From contig CAKSVD010000012.1 in assembly GCA_934503275.1 (NCBI GenBank), positions 5,716 to 69,715 on the forward strand: a stretch of 64,000 nucleotides of DNA, read 5' to 3'. The notes under the pieces are model-generated. The model saw only the letters and a list, made by a program, of their open reading frames with translations. It made no database searches and was not told where the DNA came from. Shown one piece after another: positions 18,778 through 27,567 of the stretch. Every line of letters begins with the position of its first letter. Position 1 is the stretch's first letter. The stretch is from an uncultured Faecalibacterium sp. GTDB lineage: Bacteria; Bacillota; Clostridia; Oscillospirales; Ruminococcaceae. Made by a program: the position numbers and the translations under genes.

Positions 18778-20688
18778 ATGAAAAAATCGCTTCGTTTCGC
18801 CAGTGCGGCGCTGGCAGTTGCCCTCGCCGCCAGCTGCGCAGCCCCGGCCTTTGCCGCAGGCGGCAGCAGCTTTACCAAGTCTGAGACCGTATACGCTGTG
18901 ATGAACGCCGATGGCTCCATCCAGAACACTACCGTCAGCGAGCACGTTTACAGCGCCTCCGGCCTGTCCAAGGTGACCGACCAGAGCACCCTGACCAACA
19001 TCCAGAACACCGAGAGCAGCGCCGAGTTCACACAGGACGGCGAAAAGCTGGTGTGGAACACCGACGATACCGACGTGTATTATAAAGGTGACACCAGCCG
19101 CGCCCTGCCCATTCAGGCTGCCGTTACCTACGCGCTGGACGGTCAGGAAGCTGCACTGGAGGATCTGATCGGCAAGAGCGGTCACCTGACTATGACCATC
19201 GCCCTGAAGAATAACGAGACCGGCACCGTGAACGTGAACGGCACCGACCGCACCATCGTCACCCCGCTGGTTACCGCCGTGGGCGTGATCTTTGGGCAGG
19301 ATGCCACCAACGTGGTGGCTGCCCACGGTCTGGTGGAAAGCGCCGCCAAGAGCAATGTGGCTGCCTTTGTCACCCTGCCGGGCGTGAAGGACTCCCTGTC
19401 CGGTCTGCTGCCGAATGAACTGGATACCATCGAGGACTATCTGCAGGACACCATCACGGTGGAAGCAGATGTCACCGGGCTGACCTGCCCGCAGGTGATG
19501 ATGGCCTGCGCCACCAGCGCTGCGGCTCTGGGCACCGACAATGTGTTTGACCTGAGCAGCCTCAACGACCTGACCGACGGCATCAACCAGCTGAACGATG
19601 CCATGAGCCAGCTGCTGGACGGCGCTTCTCAGCTGGAGGACGGTACCAGCCAGCTGGCCAGCGGTGTGCTGGCGCTGCTGGACGGCGCCAACACCCTGAA
19701 CAATGGCGCAGCTGCACTGGACGATGGTCTGGGCCAGCTGACCAACGGTCTGGACACTCTGAGCGCCAACAACAGCGCCCTGAACAGCGGCGCACAGCAG
19801 GTGGCAGACGGCGTGCTGGCTTCTGCCAACAAGACCCTGAAAGAGGGCGGTCTGATCGACACCGATATGACTTGGGACAACTACGCCGCGGTCATCGACA
19901 ACATTCTGACCATGAACGACAAGACGCTGGCTGCCGGCCGCCGCAAGATCGTGCGCACCGTCTGGGAGCAGGCTCCCAGCTTCAAGGACAGCCAGCTGGA
20001 TCTGGCACTGTACCTTTCCGCTACCAAGACGAACCACGATCTGGAGGCCGCTCTGCACCTGATGCAGAACTACGACCCCTCCATGCTGTGCGGTCTGGTG
20101 CAGCTGCTGACCACGCAGGAAGCCAAGGACACCGCCAAGGCTGAACTGAAGTATCAGGTGGAGAACAGTCAGGATATCGCCGATGTGCGTGCCCTGAAGG
20201 ACAGCCTTGCCCAGATCCAGTACTTCGTTTCCAGCGTGGGCCAGTACACCGCCGGTGTACAGACCGCTGCAGACGGCGCCCACTCTGCCAAGGACGGCAG
20301 CGCACAGCTTGCCGCCGGTACCAAGACCCTGTACGATGGCGTGAACACCCTGAACGATGGCGCAAGCCAGCTGAATGACGGCACCCACCAGCTGAACGAC
20401 GGTTTGAACCAGTTCAACGAGGAGGGCATCTCCAAGCTGACCGGTGCACTGGATCAGGATCAGCTGCACGGCCTCAAAACCGTGCTGGACGAGATGACCG
20501 ACCGGCTGGAAAACTACACCAGCTTTGCCGGTGCACCCGAGGACGCCGAGAGCAGTGTGAAATTTATCTACAAGACCGCCGAGACCGTGGCCGCTGCCAA
20601 CAATGCTGTGGCTGAGACCGAGACGGTGAAGGAGGGTAACATCTTTACCCGCCTGTGGCAGCGCATTGTGGACCTGTTCAAGTTCTGA
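18778..20688 (+). CDS. Secreted LxxG heptad-repeat protein, partner of the MMPL exporter
   Basis: Protein of 636 aa with a signal peptide ending near PAFAAGG. Two stretches (about residues 265-345 and 495-550) contain repeats of the pattern LxxGxxQL, such as LLDGASQLEDGTSQL and LNDGASQLNDGTHQL. These are the TIGR03057-type repeats found in YhgE/Pip proteins and beside MMPL transporters. There is no obvious C-terminal anchor, although the protein ends with a hydrophobic LWQRIVDLFKF. It lies 6 nt after the MMPL gene, is co-transcribed, and is followed by a strong terminator. A role as extracytoplasmic adaptor of the exporter is an inference. Confidence 0.82.
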   Translation: MKKSLRFASAALAVALAASCAAPAFAAGGSSFTKSETVYAVMNADGSIQNTTVSEHVYSASGLSKVTDQSTLTNIQNTESSAEFTQDGEKLVWNTDDTDVYYKGDTSRALPIQAAVTYALDGQEAALEDLIGKSGHLTMTIALKNNETGTVNVNGTDRTIVTPLVTAVGVIFGQDATNVVAAHGLVESAAKSNVAAFVTLPGVKDSLSGLLPNELDTIEDYLQDTITVEADVTGLTCPQVMMACATSAAALGTDNVFDLSSLNDLTDGINQLNDAMSQLLDGASQLEDGTSQLASGVLALLDGANTLNNGAAALDDGLGQLTNGLDTLSANNSALNSGAQQVADGVLASANKTLKEGGLIDTDMTWDNYAAVIDNILTMNDKTLAAGRRKIVRTVWEQAPSFKDSQLDLALYLSATKTNHDLEAALHLMQNYDPSMLCGLVQLLTTQEAKDTAKAELKYQVENSQDIADVRALKDSLAQIQYFVSSVGQYTAGVQTAADGAHSAKDGSAQLAAGTKTLYDGVNTLNDGASQLNDGTHQLNDGLNQFNEEGISKLTGALDQDQLHGLKTVLDEMTDRLENYTSFAGAPEDAESSVKFIYKTAETVAAANNAVAETETVKEGNIFTRLWQRIVDLFKF

Positions 20689-20725
20689 TAACGCCAACAT
20701 CCTTCCAGAATCGTATATAGAGACA

Positions 20726-20770
20726 CAGGAGCGCCCCGCAGCCGAATGGCTGCGGGGCGCTCCTGTTTTT
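20726..20770 (+). terminator. Terminator of the exporter operon
   Basis: Long GC-rich stem CAGGAGCGCCCCGCAGCC / GGCTGCGGGGCGCTCCTG with GAAT loop and a TTTTT tail. Confidence 0.92.
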
Positions 20771-20797
20771 ATGATTCTTTAAAAATCAGCTTATTGC

Positions 20798-22183
20798 TTA
20801 CTGGTCCTTTTCCACCATCATCTTGCTGGCTTTATAGATATCGCCGCAGCCGAGGGTGATGACCAGATCGCCGGGCTGAGCGTTCTGCTTGACCCAGTCG
20901 GCGGCCTCCTGCAGGCTGTTCACCAGCACAGAGCCGGGGATCTGTGCTGCCAGCTTTGCGCTGGTAATGGTGGGGTCGTTGGGCTCGCGGCTGCCCATGA
21001 TGGGGGTCAGCACCGTGATGTCCGGGATCTTGAGCACATCCACAAAGTCGTTGAACAGCATCTTGGTGCGGCTGTATGTAAACGGCTGGTGGACGGCGAT
21101 CAGGCGCTTGTAGCCCATCTCCTTGGCGGTGTTCAGGGTGGCGCGCAGCTCGGTGGGGTGGTGGGCGTAGTCGTCGATGACCAGCGCACCGTTGCACTCG
21201 CCGTACACCTCAAAGCGGCGGCCTGCGCCCTTGAAGTTCAGGGCAGCCTCGGCGCACTGCTCTGCGCTCAGGCCCACAAAGCGGCACACGGCGCACATGG
21301 CCAGTGCATTATAAATATTGTGACGGCCGGGCACAGACAGGCGGATGCGGGTGGTGTCGGTCGTATTCCACTCCTTCAGGTCGAACTCGAAGAAGCCGGG
21401 CTTATACTCGTTGATGTTGACAGCGCGGTAGTCGCCGTGGTTGTCGATGGCAAAGGTGCGCACCCGGCGGTCCAGCGTGTACATCACGTCCATGGTGTTC
21501 TTGTCATCGGCGTTGGCAAAGATCATGAACTGGGTCATCAGGGCAAAGCGCTTGAAAGCGAACTTCAACTCGCCCATGCTGCCGTAGTAGTCCAGATGAT
21601 CGTTGTCGATATTCAGCACCACGGACAGGTAGGGGGTCAGCTTCAGGAAGGTCTCGGCGAACTCGCAGGCCTCGATGACGATGTCATCGCCTTTGCCGGC
21701 CTTGCCGTAGCCGTTGATGAGGGGCAGCTTGCCGCCGATGACGGCAGAGGGGTCGCGCCCTGCCAGTTCCAGCGCGGTGGTGATCATGGAGGTGGTAGTG
21801 GTCTTGCCGTGGGTGCCGGACACGCAGATGCTCTGCTTGTACAGGCGGCTCACATAGCCCAGCAGTATACTGCGCTCCACGGTGGGAATGCCGTAGGAGG
21901 CGGCTGCATTCAACTCCACGTTGTCCTTGGAGATGGCGGCAGAGTACACCACCATGTCCGCACCGACAACATTATCCGCATTGTGGCCAAGGCTGACCTT
22001 CACGCCCATCTCCCGCTCGTAGCGGATGATGCTGCCGTCCAGCACATCGCTGCCGGACAGCTCGTAGCCCTTGGCGGCAAGGATCTGGATCAGCGGATAC
22101 ATTCCGCTGCCGCCGCAGCCGATAAAATGGATCTTCTTTACATGGTCCAGCAGATGCTGGCTATAATCCGAGTACATGAACAT
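20798..22183 (-). CDS. murC: UDP-N-acetylmuramate--L-alanine ligase
   Basis: Mur ligase (461 aa) that adds L-Ala to UDP-MurNAc in peptidoglycan synthesis; cytoplasmic. The N-terminal Rossmann part shows IHFIGCGGSGMYPL. The ATP-binding P-loop is GTHGKTTTT. The Mur central domain shows NIDNDHLDYYGS, and the C-terminal domain has DDYAHHPTE. The ATG at 22183 follows GGAGGAG by about 8 nt; another ATG lies two codons downstream. It lies downstream of coaBC on the same strand, with a 181-nt gap containing a possible promoter (TATAAT at 22256-22261). Confidence 0.96.
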   Translation of the reverse strand: MFMYSDYSQHLLDHVKKIHFIGCGGSGMYPLIQILAAKGYELSGSDVLDGSIIRYEREMGVKVSLGHNADNVVGADMVVYSAAISKDNVELNAAASYGIPTVERSILLGYVSRLYKQSICVSGTHGKTTTTSMITTALELAGRDPSAVIGGKLPLINGYGKAGKGDDIVIEACEFAETFLKLTPYLSVVLNIDNDHLDYYGSMGELKFAFKRFALMTQFMIFANADDKNTMDVMYTLDRRVRTFAIDNHGDYRAVNINEYKPGFFEFDLKEWNTTDTTRIRLSVPGRHNIYNALAMCAVCRFVGLSAEQCAEAALNFKGAGRRFEVYGECNGALVIDDYAHHPTELRATLNTAKEMGYKRLIAVHQPFTYSRTKMLFNDFVDVLKIPDITVLTPIMGSREPNDPTITSAKLAAQIPGSVLVNSLQEAADWVKQNAQPGDLVITLGCGDIYKASKMMVEKDQ

Positions 22184-22364
22184 AGTAAGGCTCTCCTCCA
22201 AATATTAACGGCTGCAGCGCAGACCGATTCCTTCCAAACATAGGGACACACTCTTATTATATAATTTTTGCAGCATAAAATAAACAGGTAAGGCCGAATT
22301 TTCGGAAAGAACCATAATTTTTTTGTGAATTTTGTGATATGTGTACAACAAAATCCCGGCAGTA

Positions 22365-23564
22365 TTACTTTTCTGCCCGCCGCCGCAGGATCTCGTCCAG
22401 AATGGCATCGGCCACGTCTGCCTTGCTCATCAGGGGCAGTTCCCGGGTGCCGTCCGGGGTGATGAAGGTGACCACGTTGGTGTCCACTCCAAAACCTGCA
22501 CCGGCCACCTTGAGGTTGTTGGCCACCACCATGTCCAGATTCTTCTTGGCAAGCTTCGCGGAGGAGTTTTCCACAAGGTCCCGGGTCTCCATGGAAAAAC
22601 CGCACAGGAACTGGTGGGTCTTGCGGGGGCCGATGGTGCCAAGGATATCCTCGGTGCGCTCCACCGGGATGGAGAGGTCGCCTTCCTTCTTTTTGATCTT
22701 GTCATCGGCCACGGTGGCGGGGCGGTAGTCCGCCACGGCAGCGGCCATGATGAGCACATCGGTGGTGTCAAAGCGGCTGGTCACCGCCTCGTACATCTGC
22801 CGGGCGGTGGTCACCGGCACATCGGTGGTAAACTTGACCGGCGGCAGTGCGGTCTGCCCGTGGATCAGGGTCACTTCAGCGCCCCGCATGGCGGCGGCGC
22901 GGGCAAGGGCGTAGCCCATTTTGCCGGTGGAGTGGTTGGTCAGGTAGCGTACCGGGTCCAGCGCCTCCTGCGTGGGGCCGGCGGTCACTGCGATGCGCAC
23001 CCCTGCCAGATCCTTCGGGCGGGCGATGGTGTGCAGGATGTGCTCCAGCAGCACTTCTTCCTTGGGCAGGCGTCCGCTGCCCACATCCTTGCAGGCCAGC
23101 ACACCGCTTTCGGAGGGGATGACGGTAAAGCCGTACCGCTCCAGCGTGGCAAGGTTATCCTGTGTGATGGGGTTTTCCAGCATCCCGGTGTTCATGGCGG
23201 GGGCTACCAGCTTGGGGCATTTGGCGGCCAGCACCACGGTGGTAAGCATATCGTCCGCAATGCCGTGCGCCATTTTGGCAATGACGTTGGCGGTGGCGGG
23301 GGCTACAAGGATCACATCTGCTTTTTTTGCCAGCGAGATGTGGGTGACCTCAAACTTGAAATCCCGGTCAAAGGTGTCCACCATGCACTTGTGGCCGGTC
23401 AGAGTCTCAAAGGTGAGAGGGGTGATGAACTGGGTGGCGTTCCGGGTCATGATGACCTCCACGTCCGCGCCCAGCTTGCGCAGTGCACTGGCCACATTGG
23501 CCATCTTATAGGCGGCAATACCGCCGCTCACGCCCAGCAGGACGCACTTGCCGTTCAGATCCAT
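22365..23564 (-). CDS. coaBC: Bifunctional phosphopantothenoylcysteine decarboxylase / phosphopantothenate--cysteine ligase
   Basis: Protein of 399 aa that performs two successive steps of coenzyme A synthesis. The N-terminal CoaC flavoprotein half shows GVSGGIAAYK, the His active-site region THISLAKKADVILVAPATANVIAK and PAMNTGM. The C-terminal CoaB half shows VAVTAGPTQEALDPVRYLTN and ending motifs such as VADYRPA. The ATG at 23564 follows GGGAGGT. It is divergent from coaX (type III pantothenate kinase), so two CoA genes share one intergenic region. Confidence 0.95.
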   Translation of the reverse strand: MDLNGKCVLLGVSGGIAAYKMANVASALRKLGADVEVIMTRNATQFITPLTFETLTGHKCMVDTFDRDFKFEVTHISLAKKADVILVAPATANVIAKMAHGIADDMLTTVVLAAKCPKLVAPAMNTGMLENPITQDNLATLERYGFTVIPSESGVLACKDVGSGRLPKEEVLLEHILHTIARPKDLAGVRIAVTAGPTQEALDPVRYLTNHSTGKMGYALARAAAMRGAEVTLIHGQTALPPVKFTTDVPVTTARQMYEAVTSRFDTTDVLIMAAAVADYRPATVADDKIKKKEGDLSIPVERTEDILGTIGPRKTHQFLCGFSMETRDLVENSSAKLAKKNLDMVVANNLKVAGAGFGVDTNVVTFITPDGTRELPLMSKADVADAILDEILRRRAEK

Positions 23565-23661
23565 GGTTCGTTTACCTCCCGGAAAAACAGTTCTTTTCCA
23601 CATATCTCACCTTAGTATAATGCAAAACTTCCACCAGCACAACAAAATCTTTGCCGGGAAC

Positions 23662-23690
23662 TTGTATCCGGAGCAAAAATGCGGTAAAAT
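23662..23690 (+). promoter_or_regulatory. Predicted coaX promoter
   Basis: TTGTAT (23662-23667), 17 bp, TAAAAT (23685-23690). Confidence 0.45.
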
Positions 23691-23748
23691 ACGCTTGACA
23701 AAGAGCAAACCGGTTCTTTTCTTTTACTTTGAAAAGGAAAACAGAATT

Positions 23749-24639
23749 ATGATCTTAGCCATTGATATAGGCAACACCACCGTCGCCCTTGGGGGCATCC
23801 GGGACGGACGTGTATGCTTTGTGGCGCGCATGGACACGGTGCGCACCCGCACGGCTGCGGAATATCGTGCCGAAATGGATAAAATTTTTGCGCACCGCCG
23901 CCATCCGGAGCGCCCCATGCGCTTTGAAGGGGCGGTGCTTACCAGCGTAGTGCCCCAGATCACCGGGGCACTGGCCGAGTGCGCCCGTCACTACACCGGC
24001 AAAAAGCCGGTCATCGTCTCGCCGGACATCCGCACCGGGCTGACCATAGGGGTGGACGAGCCCCGCGCCGTGGGCAAGGACAGGCTGGTGGATGCCGCCT
24101 ACGCGGCGGCAAACTTTCCGCTGCCGGTCGTCACGGTAGACCTTGGCACCGCCACCACCTTTAATGTGGTGGACAAAGACCGGGTGTTCCGGGGCGGCGT
24201 GATCTGCCCCGGCCTTTCCACCGGGCTGCGCGCGCTGGGCGAGCGCTGCGCCCAGCTGCCGCAGGTGCATCTGGGCTCCCCGAAAAACGCCATCGGCACC
24301 AATACCGAAAGCTGTATGCTGTCCGGCTCGGTGCTGGGCACCGCCGTGCTTATTGACGGCATGGTGCAGCGCATCGAGGAGGAACTGGGCAGCCCGGCTA
24401 CGCTGGTGGTCACCGGCGGGCTGGCAAAGTATGTCACCCCGCTGTGCCGCCACCCCCTGACCTATGACCCGGAACTGCTGATGAAGGGGCTGGCGCTGTT
24501 GTACCGGCTGAACGCCCCGCAGGAGCACGGCCGCAGCCATGGCGGCGGCAAACACTACGGTCAGCAGGGGCACCCCCGGGCAAAGCACCCGTACCCCAAC
24601 CGCCGCACCCGCCGCGAGCCGGATGCGCTGGTAGGCTGA
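23749..24639 (+). CDS. coaX: Type III pantothenate kinase
   Basis: Kinase of 296 aa that phosphorylates pantothenate, the first step of CoA synthesis; the CoaX class is not feedback-inhibited by CoA. Motifs: DIGNTTVALGG (phosphate 1), SPDIRTGLTIGVDEPRAVGKDR (pantothenate loop), and VDLGTATTFNVVD. AAAAGGA precedes the ATG. The last ~35 residues (HGRSHGGGKHYGQQG then Arg/Pro-rich) are a basic His/Gly-rich tail beyond the usual length of about 255-260 residues and look disordered. Confidence 0.94.
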   Translation: MILAIDIGNTTVALGGIRDGRVCFVARMDTVRTRTAAEYRAEMDKIFAHRRHPERPMRFEGAVLTSVVPQITGALAECARHYTGKKPVIVSPDIRTGLTIGVDEPRAVGKDRLVDAAYAAANFPLPVVTVDLGTATTFNVVDKDRVFRGGVICPGLSTGLRALGERCAQLPQVHLGSPKNAIGTNTESCMLSGSVLGTAVLIDGMVQRIEEELGSPATLVVTGGLAKYVTPLCRHPLTYDPELLMKGLALLYRLNAPQEHGRSHGGGKHYGQQGHPRAKHPYPNRRTRREPDALVG

Positions 24640-24667
24640 GGGGACAAGAGGAATAAGGGAGAGCATT

Positions 24668-25651
24668 ATGAAACTGGGCATTCTTGGCACGGGTAAGATC
24701 GTGCAGGAATTTTTGCCATGGCTTGTGGAGCACACGCCGTTTACTGTGCAGGCGGTGTGCAGCACCCCGCGCTCGGCGGCAAAGGCCGCAGAGTTGTGTG
24801 CACAATATCAGATCCCGCAGTACACCACCAATTACTTTGAACTGCTGCAATGGGTGGACGCGGTCTATATCGCCGTGCCCAACCGGCAGCACGCCCGCTA
24901 TGCCCGGGTGGCGCTGGAGGCGGGTAAGCACGTCATTGTGGAAAAGCCCATGGCGGTTACCGCCGCCGAGACCGAGGAACTGGCTGCGCTGGCGCAGCGC
25001 AAGCGGCTGTTCCTCTTTGAGGCTATGACCACCCAGTACCAGCCCAACTACGCCAAACTCCGAGAACTGCTGCCCCGGGTGGGCACGGTGCGCATGGTGC
25101 AGTGCAGCTTCAGCCAGTATTCCAGCCGGTACGACGCCTTTTGCGCCGGGCAGACCCCGCCGGTGTTCGACCCGCTGTGCGCGGGCGGCGCACTGATGGA
25201 CTTGGGCGTGTACAACGTCAGCTACATCGTGGGTCTGTTCGGCGAGCCGAATAAGGCGGTGTACGCCGCCAACATGGAGCGCGACATCGACACCAGCGGT
25301 GTGCTGATGATGGATTACAGCGGCTTCAAGGCAGTAAGCCTTGCCGCCAAGGACTGCACAGCCCCTGCCCGCTGCATCATTCAGGGCACAAAGGGCTATA
25401 TTTTGCAAAAATCCACCCCGAACTACTGCGGCGGCATGACCTTCCATCCCAACGAGGGCAGGGAGGAACACTATAACCTGAACGGGGACCGTCCTCGGCA
25501 GGCGGCAGAGTTCGAGGCCTTTTACCGCGCCATGACCACCGGAGATCAGGAACTGTGCACCCGGATGCTGGATACCAGCATCGCGGTGAGCCGGGTACTC
25601 ACGGTGGCGCGCCGCAGCGCCGGAGTGCGCTTCCCCGGCGACAGATTTTAA
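24668..25651 (+). CDS. Gfo/Idh/MocA-family NAD(P)-dependent oxidoreductase
   Basis: Protein of 327 aa with an N-terminal Rossmann fold (LGILGTGKIVQEFL) and the family lysine motif EKPMAVTAAE, followed by the C-terminal alpha/beta dimerisation domain with GGALMDLGVYN. Members oxidise or reduce sugars, inositols, or dihydrodiols such as trans-dihydrobenzenediol. AAGGGAG precedes the ATG at 24668, 28 nt after coaX, so they are probably co-transcribed, but no metabolic link to CoA is known. The substrate cannot be read from sequence. Confidence 0.88.
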   Translation: MKLGILGTGKIVQEFLPWLVEHTPFTVQAVCSTPRSAAKAAELCAQYQIPQYTTNYFELLQWVDAVYIAVPNRQHARYARVALEAGKHVIVEKPMAVTAAETEELAALAQRKRLFLFEAMTTQYQPNYAKLRELLPRVGTVRMVQCSFSQYSSRYDAFCAGQTPPVFDPLCAGGALMDLGVYNVSYIVGLFGEPNKAVYAANMERDIDTSGVLMMDYSGFKAVSLAAKDCTAPARCIIQGTKGYILQKSTPNYCGGMTFHPNEGREEHYNLNGDRPRQAAEFEAFYRAMTTGDQELCTRMLDTSIAVSRVLTVARRSAGVRFPGDRF

Positions 25652-25791
25652 CGCATTTTTCTCTGGAACACGCCCTGACAACCACGCGCTTCCAAAGATT
25701 TGAAATATTCACCTAAAACCCGCACAGAGCGGGCAGGTTTGCGCCGTATCCGACAAAAAGGGCGGAACGGCAGCAGGAGGAAAACTGAATT
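25652..25791 (+). other. Leader region of the ECF S-component gene
   Basis: A short GC stem-loop (AAACCCGC ... GCGGGCAGGTTT) lies at about 25715-25740, followed by AGGAGG before the ATG. No recognisable riboswitch consensus was found. Confidence 0.35.
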
Positions 25792-26391
25792 ATGAAGAAT
25801 ACCAATACGAAAACCTTGACTCGTGTGGCCCTGCTGGTGGCCATTGAACTGGTGATGAAGCTTGTCGGTCTGGGCAGTGTGCCCATGGGCCCGCTGTACA
25901 TGAGCTTCCTCACCCTGCCTATCGCCGTGGGCGCCATCACCATGGGCCCCGCCGTGGGTGCCCTGCTGGGCGGCGTGTTCGGCGCTGTGAGTTTTTACGA
26001 TGCCATCACCGGTGCCTCTGCCATGACCGGCGCACTGTTCCAGGTCAGCCCGCTGAACACCTTTATCCTGTGCGTGGGTATGCGTGTGCTCATGGGCCTG
26101 TGCTGCGGCCTGATCTTCAAGGCTCTGCAGAAGCTGGACAAGTCCCGCACCTGGAGCTACATCCTAAGCGCCATGACCGCACCCGCCCTGAACACCCTGT
26201 TCTTCATGGGCTACATCGTGCTGGCCTTCTACGGCTGCGACTATGTGCAGAATCTGGTGTCCGTCAAGGGCGCTGCCAACCCCTTGATGTTCGTAGTGCT
26301 GCTGGTTGGCGTGCAGGGCGTAGCCGAATTTCTGGTGTCCGGCATTCTGGGCGGCATCGTCGCCCGCGCCGTGGCAAAGTTCCTGAAGTAA
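25792..26391 (+). CDS. ECF transporter S component (vitamin-binding; possibly pantothenate)
   Basis: Protein of 199 aa with about six hydrophobic segments, typical of the substrate-binding S component of group II energy-coupling-factor importers. The N-terminal helix TLTRVALLVAIELVMKL carries the small-residue pattern that contacts the EcfT subunit. The first loops PMGPLYMSFLTLPIAVGAI and GALLGGVFGAVSFYDAITG are family-like. GCAGGAGG precedes the ATG. Position beside coaX and coaBC suggests a PanT-type pantothenate transporter, but this is only context. No EcfA/EcfT genes are nearby. Confidence 0.8.
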   Translation: MKNTNTKTLTRVALLVAIELVMKLVGLGSVPMGPLYMSFLTLPIAVGAITMGPAVGALLGGVFGAVSFYDAITGASAMTGALFQVSPLNTFILCVGMRVLMGLCCGLIFKALQKLDKSRTWSYILSAMTAPALNTLFFMGYIVLAFYGCDYVQNLVSVKGAANPLMFVVLLVGVQGVAEFLVSGILGGIVARAVAKFLK

Positions 26392-26449
26392 GCCCGGCTG
26401 CGCACCATGTCAGGGCGGCGCATCCGTGTTTAGAATAGAAAAATGAATG

Positions 26450-26480
26450 CTCCTCCGGCAACCCGCCGGGGGAGTTTTTT
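26450..26480 (+). terminator. Terminator after the ECF S component
   Basis: Stem CTCCTCCGGC / GCCGGGGGAG with a TTTTTT tail. Confidence 0.85.
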
Positions 26481-26569
26481 GTTGGGGTGCTACCCCAATA
26501 CCCCTCAGCCCGCTGAAAGACTGAAAAAACTTCCCCGCAGCGCCGCCGCTTCCACAGGAAGCAGGCGCT

Positions 26570-26711
26570 GCAAATGCCGTTTGCTGTTACGACCCCTTCC
26601 GTGAAAATGGGTTTCAGGAAAGTCCGCAGACTTTCCTGAAACCCGAAATTTAAAATAATCATTCCGCTGAATATGGCCAAAGCGCAAGCGGAGGCCATTC
26701 AAAATTGTCCC
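26570..26711 (+). repeat. Structured intergenic repeat family A, copy A2
   Basis: Flank ACGACCCCTTCCGTGAAAATG, then a 15-bp hairpin GGGTTTCAGGAAAGT (26609-26623) with its complement (26630-26644) around CCGCAG. The second domain has CCGCT (26664-26668), ATGGCC (26673-26678), AGCGG (26687-26691) and GGCCAT (26693-26698). The hairpin arms are unrelated in sequence to those of copy A1. Confidence 0.85.
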
Positions 26712-26715
26712 CCTC

Positions 26716-26742
26716 ACGCATTTTCATCTTTCTGCATAGGAT
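26716..26742 (+). promoter_or_regulatory. Possible sigma-K/E-type promoter for dpaAB
   Basis: AC (26716-26717), 17 bp, CATAGGAT (26735-26742), which fits the Bacillus sigma-K pattern AC-N16/17-CATANNNT. The motif is short, so chance matches are frequent. Confidence 0.35.
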
Positions 26743-26772
26743 GGCGCACAGCAGAAAAAGGGAGATGACGGC

Positions 26773-27567
26773 ATGAGACAGACAAAGCGGTTTGCGGTGG
26801 TGGGCAGCGATGCCCGGCAGGCGGCGGCAGGGCGTGCACTGGCGCGGGCAGGGTATCCGGTGGGCGGCGTGCAGCAGCTGCCGCAGGCAGACTGCATCCT
26901 GCTGCCGCTCCCGCTGGAACAGGCTGATTTGCCGCTGGCGCAGCTGCTGGGCGCGGCAAAGCCCGGCGCGCTGGCGCTGGGCGGCAGGGTGACGGAGGAG
27001 GCAATGTCCATTGCCCGGGCGGCGGGGGTGGAGTTGGTGGACTACTTTGCCCGCCCGGAACTGACCGTGTATAACGCCATCCCCACTGCCGAGGGCTGCA
27101 TCGGCATCCTGCTGGAGCGGCGCAGCCGCACCCTGTGGGGCACGGCGGTGCTGGTGCTGGGTTTTGGCCCGGTGGGACGGGCGCTGGCGGTGCGTCTGGC
27201 GGCACTGGGCGCGCAGGTGACCGTGGCGGCACGCCGCCCGGTGCAGCGGGCGATGGCGGAGGAGCAGGGTCTGCGGGCGGTGCCGCTGACAGAACTGGCC
27301 GCCGCAGCTGCCGCCTTTGATACGGTGGTGAACACCATCCCCGCGCCGGTGCTGACGGCGACAGTGCTGGCAGCGCTGCCAAAGAAAAGTCTGATCATAG
27401 ATCTGGCCTCAAAGCCCGGCGGTACAGACTTTGCCGCCGCCCGGCGGCTGGGGCACACGGCGCTGCACGCGCTGAGCCTGCCGACGGTCTGGGCGCCAGA
27501 AACGGCAGGGGAGGCGTTGGCGCGCACGGTACAGGCCATTTTGCAGGAGCGGGAGGGAAAGGTATGA
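26773..27567 (+). CDS. dpaA: Dipicolinate synthase subunit A
   Basis: Protein of 264 aa of the SpoVFA/DpaA type, which with subunit B makes dipicolinic acid, the calcium chelator of the spore core. Visible: N-terminal RFAVVGSDARQAAAGRALA, the middle ELVDYFARPELTVYNAIPTAEG, and the dinucleotide-binding GFGPVGRALAVRLA followed by VTVAARRP. It then has NTIPAPVLTA and LIIDLASKPGG. GGGAGATG precedes the ATG. The stop overlaps the start of subunit B. Finding this gene in a lineage usually described as non-sporing is notable. The upstream region carries a sigma-K-like box. Confidence 0.9.
   Translation: MRQTKRFAVVGSDARQAAAGRALARAGYPVGGVQQLPQADCILLPLPLEQADLPLAQLLGAAKPGALALGGRVTEEAMSIARAAGVELVDYFARPELTVYNAIPTAEGCIGILLERRSRTLWGTAVLVLGFGPVGRALAVRLAALGAQVTVAARRPVQRAMAEEQGLRAVPLTELAAAAAAFDTVVNTIPAPVLTATVLAALPKKSLIIDLASKPGGTDFAAARRLGHTALHALSLPTVWAPETAGEALARTVQAILQEREGKV

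Noticed and set aside
16717..20700. Very long open frame on the minus strand opposite the MMPL and heptad-repeat genes
   Set aside because: It mirrors two well-supported genes in high-GC codon-biased DNA, has repetitive His/Gln/Val composition and no recognisable domain.
25652..25791. Riboswitch upstream of the ECF S component
   Set aside because: Checked for TPP, FMN, cobalamin, preQ1 and folate motifs; only a short generic stem was seen.
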